A stretch of 64,000 bases of DNA from Bradyrhizobium sp. JYMT SZCCT0180 (GCF_018130165.1 NZ_JAFCLZ010000005.1:62001-126000); one strand, 5' to 3'; shown: positions 34,263-43,151, numbered from the stretch's first letter. Notes: generated by a model from the letters alone, not told the origin. A program made the numbers and translations.

Positions 34263-36084
34263 TTTTCTTCACCTGATGGGCTTGGTCTTGTAATCCTGAT
34301 CGCAGCGCCGGCTTCAGCGTCGCGACATTGCTCGAAGGGCTCGAAGGCGAATTCAATTCCACCGCCGACGGCGCGAAGGCAAGCGGCAGGACTACGGTTA
34401 CCGTGGTTCCCTCATCGACCTTGCTCTGCACGCTGACCTCGCCATGGTGCAATCCGACCAGGCCCTTCACGATCGACAGCCCAAGGCCGGTGCCTTCGTG
34501 CTTGCGCTGATAGGTCTTGCCGGCCTGGAAGAACGGATCGCCGATCCGCTTGAGATCGTCGGGCGCGATGCCAACCCCGGTGTCGGTAACGCGAAGCATC
34601 AGGCGCGAGCCCTCGACCGCAGCCGAGACCGTGACATTGCCGCCGCGCTCGGTGAACTTGACGGCGTTGGCGACCAGATTCAGCACGATCTGTTTGAAGG
34701 CGCGTGGATCGCCCGTCATCATGGGCAGATCTTCCGGCGCACGGGTGACGAGATCGACGCCGTTTTCGCGCGCTTTCAGGGCCAGCAGGTTGCAGCAATG
34801 CAGCAAAGCGGCGCGCGGCGCGAATGGCTCCGGCGAAATCTCGAAGTTGCCGGACTCCATCTTCGACATGTCGAGAATGCCGTTGACGACCGACAGCAGA
34901 TGTTGCCCGGAATCGTTGATCAGCTGCGCGTATTCCTTGCGCCGCGCCGCGTCGATCATCAGCAGATCTTCCTGAACGATCATCTCGGAGAACCCGATGA
35001 TGGCGTTGAGCGGCGTGCGCAGTTCATGGCTCATGGTGGCGAGGAAACGCGTCTTGGACGCATCCGCCCGTTCGGCGGCGGTACGCGCCAACTCCAGCGC
35101 CTGCTCCTGCACCTTGCGGTCGGTGACGTCGCGCATCACGGCGACGACTTCGGCCTCGGGCGAGGCATTCTCGAGCGGCCGGCAGCGCATCTCGACCCAG
35201 ATGAAATCGGAGTTGCTCTGGCCGCGGACGACATCGCGCCGCAGCCGGAACTCGACGCTGCGCGCCTCGCCGCCACGCGCGGCGTCCGACAATGCGGTCA
35301 GATAGGCAGGACGATCGGCCACATGGACGCGGTCGAACAGGCCGTGACCTGCAAGCCGCGTGACTGAAGCGCCCAGCAAGGTTTCCGCGGCGGGCGAAAT
35401 GAACTGCACCGCGCCGTTGCGGCTGTGGCGTGAAATCACGTCGCTCATGTTAAGCGCCAGCAAGCGGTAGCGGTCTTCCTCGACACTGAGCAGCGCGACG
35501 CTGGTACGCGCCAGCGATTCCGAGCCAAAGGCGAGACCGACGGCATAGAGCGTCGCCGCTGCGATTCCGACCGCCATCAGGAGGCTATGCAACGCCGCGT
35601 TCGGCTCCACCACCGGCAACAGGTCGAAATGCCCGAGGGCGATCAATAGCGCGGCGCAGGACAACGCCAGCGCCGAGGCAAACGCAACGACGCGGCGCGA
35701 GGCCGAGAGCGCGGCCTCAAGCGGCACCACGACCAGCCCGACCGCGGCAAAGGACTCAATGCCTCCGGTCGTCGCGGCGACCATCAGGACGAGACCGGCC
35801 AGCGCCAGCGACGACAGAATATGCGCGCCGTCGTAACGACCGGTGCGCGACAGGAACCATGACAGCAGGATGGGTGCGATCAGCCACGCGAAAGCCGCAA
35901 CCTCGATCGCCGTGGGCGCACCGCGCATCGCCAGGTAGACCGGGAATGCCGCAAAGGCGGCGAGACTGCCGAGCAGCCGCGGCGCCATAAAGGCGCGGTG
36001 GCGCGCGCGCGTCAGCGCATCATATCGTGCGGACGGATGCAGCAGCGCATCAAGGCAATCGCGGATGATACTCAAAACACTCAC
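34255..36084 (-). CDS. Membrane PAS-domain sensor histidine kinase (PleC/DivJ-like architecture)
   Basis: The 609-residue protein has an N-terminal block of about six membrane helices (residues 33-195), a PAS domain (about 205-330, ending in VVAVMRDVTDRK), and the kinase core. The core has HisKA with His353 in ATMSHELRTPLNAIIGFSEM, N box (NLVANAVKFTERG), G1 (DTGVGIAPDD) and G2 (GTGLGLSIVKGL). The family wording is that of the PleC/DivJ/PdhS group that acts on DivK in alphaproteobacteria, but it cannot be assigned to one of these. It is cotranscribed with the peptidoglycan-binding protein gene. A near-CtrA box lies 94 nt upstream. Confidence 0.88.
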   Translation of the reverse strand: MSVLSIIRDCLDALLHPSARYDALTRARHRAFMAPRLLGSLAAFAAFPVYLAMRGAPTAIEVAAFAWLIAPILLSWFLSRTGRYDGAHILSSLALAGLVLMVAATTGGIESFAAVGLVVVPLEAALSASRRVVAFASALALSCAALLIALGHFDLLPVVEPNAALHSLLMAVGIAAATLYAVGLAFGSESLARTSVALLSVEEDRYRLLALNMSDVISRHSRNGAVQFISPAAETLLGASVTRLAGHGLFDRVHVADRPAYLTALSDAARGGEARSVEFRLRRDVVRGQSNSDFIWVEMRCRPLENASPEAEVVAVMRDVTDRKVQEQALELARTAAERADASKTRFLATMSHELRTPLNAIIGFSEMIVQEDLLMIDAARRKEYAQLINDSGQHLLSVVNGILDMSKMESGNFEISPEPFAPRAALLHCCNLLALKARENGVDLVTRAPEDLPMMTGDPRAFKQIVLNLVANAVKFTERGGNVTVSAAVEGSRLMLRVTDTGVGIAPDDLKRIGDPFFQAGKTYQRKHEGTGLGLSIVKGLVGLHHGEVSVQSKVDEGTTVTVVLPLAFAPSAVELNSPSSPSSNVATLKPALRSGLQDQAHQVKKSA

Positions 36085-36518
36085 GGCTTTTGCGCTTCGG
36101 CTTGTTCGTCTGGCAAGTTGGCTTTGCAGACGCGCCGGAACGCCCCCTTATCTTTGGCCCACCGTGTCAGAGCGAACTTAAGCGAACGCTAAGGCACGGC
36201 GACCGAGCGGCAAACACCGTGCATTCGCGGAGCTTTAACCGGTTACGGAACGCTCATTCGACGCGGATGGTGAACGACAGGTTTCCGGCGCAATCAATCT
36301 ATGGTTTCGAAATGGTGGACGGCCCCGGCACGCCCACTTTTTTGTGTTCGCGAATATCAATCGAAAATTTACGTCGAATCAAATCATTGGAAATTTCAGC
36401 GAATTTTCGGCGAATTTACTTCAATGCAAACACTTGCGATTTATCGACGGCTGATAGTCAGGAGCAAAGCTGCGGACATAACCGCAACAGGACCAAAAGA
36501 AACGACCGGGGTCGCGAG
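36085..36518. other. AT-rich intergenic region with phased AATTT tracts
   Basis: About 430 nt between divergent genes. It holds a near-CtrA box (TTAA-N7-CTAA, 36178-36192) and an AT-rich island at about 36340-36440. AATTT tracts at 36392, 36402 and 36413 are spaced 10-11 nt, and the direct repeat GCGAATTT occurs at 36399 and 36410. Helical phasing predicts bent DNA. No gene is supported here. Confidence 0.5.
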
Positions 36519-36938
36519 ATGTTCTTTCTACTTCGCATGGTGTTCTGGCTCGGACTGGTGCTCGTGCTGCTGCCCAGAGAAAAGACGCCTGAATCGGACA
36601 AGCTGCCGCAGATCGGCGCCTCCGAAGCCGTATCGGCTGCGACCGCGGCCGTCTCCGACATGGGGCAGTTCTGCAAGCGCCAGCCGGCGGCCTGTGAAGT
36701 CGGCGGCCAGGCCGCGACCGTGATCGGCCAGCGTGCGCAGGACGGCGCGCGCAAGCTGTATCAGATCATCACCGACAAGCCCGATAAGTCCGACAAGCCC
36801 GACAAGAAAGCCCCCGACCACACCGGCTCGATCGATGGCCCGGGCGGCGACGAAGCCACATTGGCGGCCACCGCGCGGGGCGACACGCTCACGCAAGACG
36901 ATCTCGCAACCGAGTGGCGCGGCACGTCTGTGCATTGA
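36519..36938 (+). CDS. DUF5330 family protein
   Basis: The 139-residue protein starts with a membrane anchor or signal (MFFLLRMVFWLGLVLVLLPR) and continues with a helical region containing CKRQPAACEVGGQA. It has a Lys/Asp-rich low-complexity stretch (DKPDKSDKPDKK) and a C-terminal TLTQDDLATEWRG. This fits the alphaproteobacterial DUF5330 family. The function is unknown. The start at 36519 is chosen because the frame upstream is not protein-like. Confidence 0.75.
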   Translation: MFFLLRMVFWLGLVLVLLPREKTPESDKLPQIGASEAVSAATAAVSDMGQFCKRQPAACEVGGQAATVIGQRAQDGARKLYQIITDKPDKSDKPDKKAPDHTGSIDGPGGDEATLAATARGDTLTQDDLATEWRGTSVH

Positions 36939-37018
36939 CGGGATAATGGCTGGAAAATAGGCCCGGAACCGGTTCCATTTTCGTCGCTTTCGCTCCACCC
37001 GCATCCTATATAGACGGT

Positions 37019-37110
37019 GGAGCCGGGTCTGATTGTATCAGACCCGGGCTCCAGCTTTTCTTGACGCGTTTTCTTGACGCGAACCGGTACCCACTTCGCT
37101 CGAAAACGCT
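37019..37110 (-). repeat. Dispersed repeat family A, full copy with hairpin
   Basis: On the minus strand the element begins AGCGTTTTCGAGCGAAGTGG and ends in a strong hairpin whose arms contain GGGTCTGAT and ATCAGACCC, flanked by GGAGCC and GGCTCC. The copy at 16824-16911 has the same layout. It lies just upstream of sufE. Confidence 0.85.
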
Positions 37111-37133
37111 ATGCGTATGGAACACGGGCCACG

Positions 37134-37562
37134 ATGACGATCGACGAGATCAGGGAAAATTTTGAGCTGTTGGACGAGTGGGACGACCGCTACCGGTACG
37201 TCATCGAACTCGGCCGCACGCTGGCACCGATGCCGGAAGCCGAGCATTCAGCGGCCAACAAGGTCAACGGCTGCGCCAGCCAGGTCTGGCTCGCCAAGCA
37301 GCTCGACCGCAGCGGCAACAGCGAACCGCGCCTGAATTACCTCGGCGACAGCGACGCCCATATCGTGCGCGGCCTGATCGCGATCCTGCTGACGCTCTAT
37401 TCCGGGCATACGCCGCAGCAGATCCTGTCGATGGATGCGATTGCCCTGTTCGACGAACTCGGATTTCGCGAGCATCTGACGCCGCAGCGCTCCAACGGCC
37501 TGCGCTCGATGGTCGAGCGCATCCGCTCCGACGCGCGCGAGGCACTTGCCACCGCTTCGTAG
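37134..37562 (+). CDS. sufE: SufE, sulfur-acceptor protein for Fe-S cluster assembly
   Basis: The 142-residue cytoplasmic protein accepts persulfide sulfur from the cysteine desulfurase SufS. The acceptor is Cys47 in NKVNGCASQVWL, the invariant SufE motif, with YVIELGRTL before it and ILLTLYSGHTPQQIL after. The length matches E. coli SufE (138 residues). The start at 37134 (MTIDEIRENF) fits the family. It stands alone, with a family A repeat immediately upstream and the MucR gene convergent, so it is separate from the suf operon, as is common in Rhizobiales. Confidence 0.93.
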   Translation: MTIDEIRENFELLDEWDDRYRYVIELGRTLAPMPEAEHSAANKVNGCASQVWLAKQLDRSGNSEPRLNYLGDSDAHIVRGLIAILLTLYSGHTPQQILSMDAIALFDELGFREHLTPQRSNGLRSMVERIRSDAREALATAS

Positions 37563-37583
37563 CTTCGCTCGCAACGACGGGGG

Positions 37584-37997
37584 CTATTTCCGCTTCCGCG
37601 CCTGCTGGCCGAGGCCCATCTTCTTGGCGAGCTGCGAACGGGCCACCGCATAATTCGGCGCGACCATCGGATAGTCGGGCGGAAGGCCCCATTTGTCGCG
37701 ATATTGCTCCGGCGTCATGTTGTATTGCGTGCGCAGATGGCGCTTCAGCGACTTGAAGCGCTTGCCGTCCTCGAGACAGATCAGATATTCCGGGGTCATC
37801 GATTTCTTGACGGACACGGCAGGCTTTGCCGGTTCGAGCGGCGTCTCGGTCCGGCCGGTCGATACCCGCAGCAGCGCGGCATGAACCTGGCTGATCAGGC
37901 TCGGGATTTCAGAAGCCTGCGTCGGATTGTTGCTGAGATAGGCCGATACGATATTGGCGGTCAGTTCGACGGGCGTCTTGCCGGCGGAATCGGTCAT
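37584..37997 (-). CDS. Ros/MucR-family transcriptional regulator with degenerate zinc-finger ligands
   Basis: The 137-residue protein is a nucleoid-associated type regulator of exopolysaccharide and surface genes in relatives. The N-terminal helical part drives oligomerisation, and the C-terminal Ros domain reads CLEDGKRFKSLKRHL. In Ros the zinc ligands are Cys, Cys, His, His. Here Cys74 is present, but the second Cys is Asp77, and the region after His87 (RTQYN) has Gln/Tyr where Ros has two His. Related zinc-free Ros-fold proteins exist in Mesorhizobium, so this may be a zinc-independent member. The rest (WGLPPDYPMVAPNYA) is fully conserved. It is convergent with sufE. Confidence 0.9.
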   Translation of the reverse strand: MTDSAGKTPVELTANIVSAYLSNNPTQASEIPSLISQVHAALLRVSTGRTETPLEPAKPAVSVKKSMTPEYLICLEDGKRFKSLKRHLRTQYNMTPEQYRDKWGLPPDYPMVAPNYAVARSQLAKKMGLGQQARKRK

Positions 37998-38197
37998 GGC
38001 TCAACCTTCCTGGGAATCGCAAACGCGATCCTGGGATCGCGAACGCGCGAGCGCGTAGGGTGCTGAAAGTATCCGGCCGCGCCTATACGCAAAGGGAATT
38101 TATTACGACTTGGCGAATATGAACGAATTACAGGGAATCTGACAAGAACTACGGCGTTTTATTTTCACGCCGGATGGCTGGCCAAGTATTGCGCCCT

Positions 38198-39091
38198 TCA
38201 GGGCCGTTGATCGAGGTGCGTGCGCAGCTCGTCGATGGACGCAAAGCGCATCATGCCCTCGGGCATCTGGGCCTCGATCGATCCGTCCGAATAGAGCGAA
38301 TAGGCCATGCCGTCGACGACGCCCGATTTCAGCACCGTTACGGCCGGCTGTTGGTCATTACGCGGCGGGGCGCCATTTGGTTCGTCGAATGCCGGGGGTG
38401 TCCGGCCCGCGCGACGCGGCGGCGGGGTCTCGCCAGGCCGCGATCGCTCCGGCTTCGGCCAGGCATCGTCGAACGATGGCGGTTGCGCTTCGGCGGGGAC
38501 TGGCGGCGGCGGCGCGGCCGGCGGATTAGGGCGAAGGTCCGGCGACAAAAGATCCGGCGGCAGCGGCTCGCTGGTCCTTGCCTGTGCGCGCTCGCGCTCC
38601 TTTCGCGACGTCGAGGAAAACAACAGATTGCGCTTTGGCTTGGGCGCAGCCTCGGCCGGCTCGGATTCCGGCGGCAGATCGCCACGCGGGCGCTCGCGTG
38701 TGGCGGCCTCACCCTGCCATGGCGGCGGAGACGGCGACGCGGCGGCAGGTGCGGCGGGTTCGCCGCCGGCACTCTCGGCAGTCTCCAGCTTGAATGGAAC
38801 AAGGCCGTCGCCTGAACCGGCCTCCGGTGAAATACCCGGCGGAAGCACCGGCCGTACCTTGACCTCGCCGCGCCCCTGGAATGCGCCGGCGCCGAGCTGC
38901 CGCGCGATGTTCCTCAGTTCGCGCACCGCCACCCAGAGCCCGAGCATGATCGCGCCCGTGCAAAACCCGGTCACGCCGGAGAGGATCAGCGTGTTGCCGG
39001 TGCTGAATTCGTTGATCGTGATTCCGTAGCCAATCGCCAGCAGGCCCGCCAAAACAAGGCCGGTACCCGCGACCAACATCCCAACCATCAT
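38198..39091 (-). CDS. Membrane protein with long proline-rich cytoplasmic region
   Basis: The 297-residue protein has two N-terminal membrane helices (LVAGTGLVLAGLLAIGYG and LILSGVTGFCTGAIMLGL). A long region rich in Pro, Ala, Glu and Arg follows (about 75-245), then a small C-terminal domain (VLKSGVVDGMAYSLYSDGSI, ASIDELRTHLDQ). I do not recognise a named family. The C-terminal part looks folded and may bind a partner. Confidence 0.65.
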   Translation of the reverse strand: MMVGMLVAGTGLVLAGLLAIGYGITINEFSTGNTLILSGVTGFCTGAIMLGLWVAVRELRNIARQLGAGAFQGRGEVKVRPVLPPGISPEAGSGDGLVPFKLETAESAGGEPAAPAAASPSPPPWQGEAATRERPRGDLPPESEPAEAAPKPKRNLLFSSTSRKERERAQARTSEPLPPDLLSPDLRPNPPAAPPPPVPAEAQPPSFDDAWPKPERSRPGETPPPRRAGRTPPAFDEPNGAPPRNDQQPAVTVLKSGVVDGMAYSLYSDGSIEAQMPEGMMRFASIDELRTHLDQRP

Positions 39092-39467
39092 CGAATTAAC
39101 CCCCCGGCTGCGCCCGAAATGCTCGCAGACCGCCTATGCCACGATACCGTCATAATGTGCGCACCGCCAACCAGCAATTCTGCACAGAGTTCCTCAAAAA
39201 ACGGTTCCTCAAAAATCCCCTGGGTCCCTTGGCAGCGGAAGCCTTCCCTCTGCAAAATTCAGGCGCCGATCGGGCATTCAGCTGCCATTCAGACGCCTCC
39301 CGTATATCTACGGCCTACTAATTACCGCCGATTTGTTGCATTGCATCAGGGAATTAGACCACAATTCCCGATTACTTGAAAATGGAACTGCGCTATATGG
39401 ATGCCGGGGAAAGAGGCTCAAAAGCGCAAACGCTGGGCCAAAGGGGACACCGGGTTAGCCAATAGCC
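39092..39467. other. Intergenic region between divergent genes
   Basis: About 375 nt. Short frames at 39119-39379 and elsewhere lack a ribosome-binding site and protein character, so no gene is called. The region around 39310-39400 is AT-rich and is a likely place for the promoter of the GT39-like gene. Confidence 0.4.
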
Positions 39468-41117
39468 ATGTCAGCCATCACGACATCTGCCGTCGATACG
39501 CCCGAGCGGCGCTCGATGGAGCGGACTTGGGACGACCTTGCCATGGTCGTGCTGGCCGCTGTCACCCTGGTCGCAGGTTTGACCTTCCGTGATTACGGAC
39601 TGGGCTGGGACGATTACACCCACGCCGAATACGCCGAGCTGTTGCTCCGTATGTACGGTTCCGGGTTCAAGGATGTCGGTGCGCTGTCGTTCGCCAATCT
39701 CTACATGTATGGCGGCGGCTTCGACATGGCGGCGGCACTGCTGCACAAGGTCATCCCCCTCGAACTGTTCGAAACGCGCCGCCTGCTCGGCGCCGTCGTC
39801 GGCGTCATCGGACTTGCCGTGACGTGGCGGCTGGCGCGTCGCGTCGGCGGTCCGCTGGCCGGGCTCGCGACGCTGCTGCTGCTGGCGCTGTGCCCGACCT
39901 TCTACGGTCACATGTTCATGAACCCAAAGGACGCGCCATTCGCGGTCTCGATGGTGATCCTGATCCTGGGTCTGGTCCGCCTCGCCGAGGAATATCCACA
40001 GCCCTCGCCGCGAACCATCCTGATCGTCGGATTTGGTGCCGGCCTCGCCATCGGCTGCCGCATTCTCGGCGGGCTGGCGCTGGTCTACGCCATGGTCGGT
40101 TTCGTGCCGTTGCTGATCGAGGAATACCGTACGCAAGGCGCCCGCGAGGCCGCGCATCGCTTCGGTCATGTGGTTTACGTGCTGCTGCCGGGCCTCGTGT
40201 TCGGCTACCTGCTGATGGGCCTGGTATGGCCATGGGCGATCATGGAGCCGGACCATCCGTTCAAGGCGCTGACCTATTTCTCGCATTTCTTCGAAAAGCC
40301 CTGGAAGGAAATGTTCGACGGCGCCCTGGTGTCGGTGCCGGACATGCCGTGGTCGTATCTGCCGACGCTGTTCGCGCTGCAGCTCCCCGAAGTGCTGCTG
40401 GCGCTGTTGTTCGCCGGCATCATCGGCACCTTCATGTCGCTGTCGCGCACCGACGTGCCGGCCCGCCGCAAGACCATTATGTTGATGCTCACGATGGCGG
40501 CGACGCTGCCGCTGGTGATCGCGATGGTGAAGCGGCCCGCGCTCTACAACGGCATCCGGCATTTCGTGTTCGTGATCCCGCCAATGGCGGTGCTGGCCGG
40601 CGTCGCCTTCGGCCGGGGCATGACCTGGCTGAAGGAAAACCGCCGCAGCTGGCAACCCGCAGCCCTTGCGGCGTTCGCGTTCGGTCTGTTGCTGCCGCTC
40701 AGCGAAATGATCCGCCTGCATCCTTACGAATACACCCACTTCAACCACATCGCCGGCACAGTCCGCTCCGCCGACAATTTCTTCATGCTGGACTATTGGG
40801 GCCTGGCGCTGAAGCAGGCTTCCGACGGCCTGCGCGAGGAACTGGTCGAGCGGCAGGAAGTCGCGCCGAGCGGGCGCAAGTGGAAGGTCGCGGTGTGCGG
40901 CCCGCAACGTCCGGCGCAAGTCGCGCTCGGTCCGGATTTCACCATCGGCTGGGACAGCAACGCCGCCGACTTCGCGATGACGCTGGGCGAATTCTATTGC
41001 AAGGGCCTCACCGCGCCGGTGATGGTGGAGATCAAGCGCGACGACGTCGTGTTCGCGCGCGTCTACGATATCCGCGGCCGCGCCATTTCCTCCCTGCTGG
41101 CCATTCCGGCGCCGTAG
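39468..41117 (+). CDS. GT39/ArnT-like membrane glycosyltransferase
   Basis: The 549-residue protein has about 11 membrane helices and the early periplasmic loop typical of lipid-linked-sugar transferases (TFRDYGLGWDDYTHAEY, with the acidic pair of the active site). The C-terminal 90 residues are soluble and presumably periplasmic. Such enzymes move a sugar from a polyprenyl phosphate to an envelope acceptor. The acceptor is unknown. It stands alone; the two similar proteins at 44.7-47.6 kb are on the other strand. Confidence 0.75.
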   Translation: MSAITTSAVDTPERRSMERTWDDLAMVVLAAVTLVAGLTFRDYGLGWDDYTHAEYAELLLRMYGSGFKDVGALSFANLYMYGGGFDMAAALLHKVIPLELFETRRLLGAVVGVIGLAVTWRLARRVGGPLAGLATLLLLALCPTFYGHMFMNPKDAPFAVSMVILILGLVRLAEEYPQPSPRTILIVGFGAGLAIGCRILGGLALVYAMVGFVPLLIEEYRTQGAREAAHRFGHVVYVLLPGLVFGYLLMGLVWPWAIMEPDHPFKALTYFSHFFEKPWKEMFDGALVSVPDMPWSYLPTLFALQLPEVLLALLFAGIIGTFMSLSRTDVPARRKTIMLMLTMAATLPLVIAMVKRPALYNGIRHFVFVIPPMAVLAGVAFGRGMTWLKENRRSWQPAALAAFAFGLLLPLSEMIRLHPYEYTHFNHIAGTVRSADNFFMLDYWGLALKQASDGLREELVERQEVAPSGRKWKVAVCGPQRPAQVALGPDFTIGWDSNAADFAMTLGEFYCKGLTAPVMVEIKRDDVVFARVYDIRGRAISSLLAIPAP

Positions 41118-41231
41118 CCCCTATCAAGAGCACAAAGGCATAACAGCCAGCTCCTGGCCGCGCCTTGCTGTGGTGCGGGCGCAGGGCTAGGCTTGCCTGC
41201 GAAAACCAGCATTGCACGGGAGAAACCGGTC

Positions 41232-42011
41232 ATGTCGCCAGCCGAAGCTCGCCTCAAGGAAGTACCGTCCGGCATGACCGATGCCGAGTGGAACCAGCGC
41301 GTCGATCTCGCCGCCGCCTATCGGCTGGTCGCGCTCTATGGCTGGGACGATCTCGTCGACACCCACATTTCCGCGCGGGTACCCGGACCGGAGCATCACT
41401 TCCTGATCAATCCTTACGGCCTGATGTTCGACGAGATCACAGCTTCCAGCCTGGTCAAGGTCGACCTCAACGGTAACCAGCTCACCCAGAGCGATTACAG
41501 CATCAACCCGGCCGGCTTCACCATTCATTCGGCGATCCACGAGGTCCGCGAGGACGCCGGCTGCGTGCTTCATCTGCACACGCCCGACGGCACGGCGGTG
41601 GCGAGCTGCATGGAAGGCCTGCTGCCGATGAACCAGACCGCGCAACTGGTCACCCATGACCTCGCCTATCACGACTATGAAGGCATCGCGCTGGATCATG
41701 ACGAGCGCCCGCGGCTGCAGAAGGACCTCGGCAACAGGAACCACATGCTGCTGCGCAATCACGGCACGCTCACCGTCGGCCGCTCGGTCGCCTCCGCCTT
41801 CGAGCGCATGTACCATCTGGAGCGGGCCTGCACGATGCAGGTGCGCACCCGTATGCTCGGGCCGACCGCCTACCCGGTCGAGCAGGCCGTCGTCGACAAG
41901 AACGCGGCACTGTTCAGCAATCCCGACCGTGCGGAAATGCGCTCGACCAACCTGGTGTGGCCGCCGCTGCTGCGCAAGCTCGATCGCATCGACCCGAGCT
42001 ACCGGACCTGA
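41232..42011 (+). CDS. Class II aldolase/adducin-family protein
   Basis: The 259-residue protein carries the zinc site of class II aldolases: HLHTPDGTAVA for two His ligands and LRNHGTLTVG for the third, with TASSLVKVD and INPAGFTIHSAIHEVR typical of the family. Members include fuculose-phosphate aldolase, ribulose-5-phosphate epimerase and several decarboxylating enzymes; this subgroup, often seen beside dehydrogenases, has no fixed substrate. The ATG at 41232 has a GGGAGA upstream. The next gene, 39 nt later, encodes a nucleotide-sugar epimerase-like enzyme and is probably cotranscribed. Confidence 0.85.
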   Translation: MSPAEARLKEVPSGMTDAEWNQRVDLAAAYRLVALYGWDDLVDTHISARVPGPEHHFLINPYGLMFDEITASSLVKVDLNGNQLTQSDYSINPAGFTIHSAIHEVREDAGCVLHLHTPDGTAVASCMEGLLPMNQTAQLVTHDLAYHDYEGIALDHDERPRLQKDLGNRNHMLLRNHGTLTVGRSVASAFERMYHLERACTMQVRTRMLGPTAYPVEQAVVDKNAALFSNPDRAEMRSTNLVWPPLLRKLDRIDPSYRT

Positions 42012-42050
42012 CGCCCGCACGCGGGTGAACAGTGCGAAAGGTTCAGCGAA

Positions 42051-43034
42051 GTGACCATTCTGGTGACCGGCAGTTCCGGCCATCTCGGCGAGGCACTGGT
42101 CCGTACCCTGCAGGCTGAGCGGCGTGAGACCATCAGCATCGACGTTCGTCCCGGCGCGTTCACGCAGCGTGTGGGCTCGATCACCGACCGCGGCTTTGTG
42201 CGACAATGCATGAAGGGCGTCACGGCGGTGCTGCACACGGCGACGCTGCACAAGCCGCATGTGGCGACCCACAGCCGTCAGGACTTTGTCGACGTCAACG
42301 TCACGGGCACGCTCAATCTGCTCGAGGAAGCCACTGCTGCCGGCGTCACGGCGTTCGTCTATACCAGCACCACGAGCGTGTTCGGCGACGCGCTGGTGCC
42401 GCCGCCGGGCGAGCCCGCCGCCTGGGTGACGGAAGACGTCGTCCCGGTGCCGAAAAACATCTACGGCGTCACCAAGGCGGCCGCCGAGGATCTGTGCCAG
42501 CTATTTGCGCGCAACCATTCCCTTCGCGCGGTCGTCTTGCTCACCTCGCGCTTTTTTCCCGAGGACGACGATAATCGAGCCACCCGCGACGGCTTTGCCG
42601 ACGCCAACACCAAGGCCAACGAGTTTCTCCATCGCCGCGTCGATCTCGAGGACGTGGTCAGCGCGCATCTACTCGCCATCAGCCACGCGCCATCGGCAGG
42701 TTTCGCGAAATACATTATCAGCGCCACGACGCCGTTCTCGCGTGATGACGCCGCGGAATTGCGCAGCGATTTGCAGCGCGTGCTGCGCCGTTACGTGCCC
42801 GGCTATGAGGCGGCATATGCACGGCGCGGCTGGACGATGGTTTCCGGCATCGATCGGGTTTACGTCAACGCCAGGGCGCGCGCTGAACTTGGCTGGCAAC
42901 CGCGCCATGATTTCCGCACCCTGCTGGCGCGGCTGCAAACCGGTGACGACATCCGCAGCCCGCTCGCGCGTGAGGTCGGCCGCAAGGGCTATCACGACCG
43001 CGTCTTCCGCGACGGGCCCTACCCGCTGGAGTAA
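42051..43034 (+). CDS. NAD-dependent epimerase/dehydratase (extended SDR)
   Basis: The 327-residue protein has the NAD-binding motif at the N-terminus (TGSSGHLG), the catalytic YGVTK, and TSTTSVFG for the serine/threonine of the triad. It belongs to the extended short-chain dehydrogenases that act on nucleotide sugars or related aldehydes. The GTG start at 42051 has a GAAAGG about 10 nt upstream. It is linked to the class II aldolase gene, which suggests a shared sugar or aldehyde substrate. Confidence 0.85.
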   Translation: MTILVTGSSGHLGEALVRTLQAERRETISIDVRPGAFTQRVGSITDRGFVRQCMKGVTAVLHTATLHKPHVATHSRQDFVDVNVTGTLNLLEEATAAGVTAFVYTSTTSVFGDALVPPPGEPAAWVTEDVVPVPKNIYGVTKAAAEDLCQLFARNHSLRAVVLLTSRFFPEDDDNRATRDGFADANTKANEFLHRRVDLEDVVSAHLLAISHAPSAGFAKYIISATTPFSRDDAAELRSDLQRVLRRYVPGYEAAYARRGWTMVSGIDRVYVNARARAELGWQPRHDFRTLLARLQTGDDIRSPLAREVGRKGYHDRVFRDGPYPLE

Positions 43035-43121
43035 AGGCCCGCGCCTGCCCTGACTATCGGAATTGAAAATCTCGCGAATTGCGTGTAAGTTGTTTCCTAA
43101 CGACCTCTGCACTACCGAATC

Positions 43122-43151
43122 AAAACGCCGCCCAATTCCGGGCGGCGTTTT
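43122..43151. terminator. Bidirectional intrinsic terminator
   Basis: AAAACGCCGCCC pairs perfectly with GGGCGGCGTTTT over a 6-nt loop. The 12-bp stem ends in four T on each strand, and it lies between convergent genes (epimerase and dipeptidase). Confidence 0.8.

Noticed and set aside
36966..36977. GGAACCGGTTCC palindrome downstream of the DUF5330 gene
   Set aside because: Perfect 12-bp palindrome, but it lies just after a stop codon without a loop, T-run or neighbouring promoter elements; no role can be supported.
39119..39379. Plus-strand 86-codon frame before the GT39-like gene
   Set aside because: Low-complexity Ser/Pro content, no ribosome-binding site, and it ends in an AT-rich likely promoter region.
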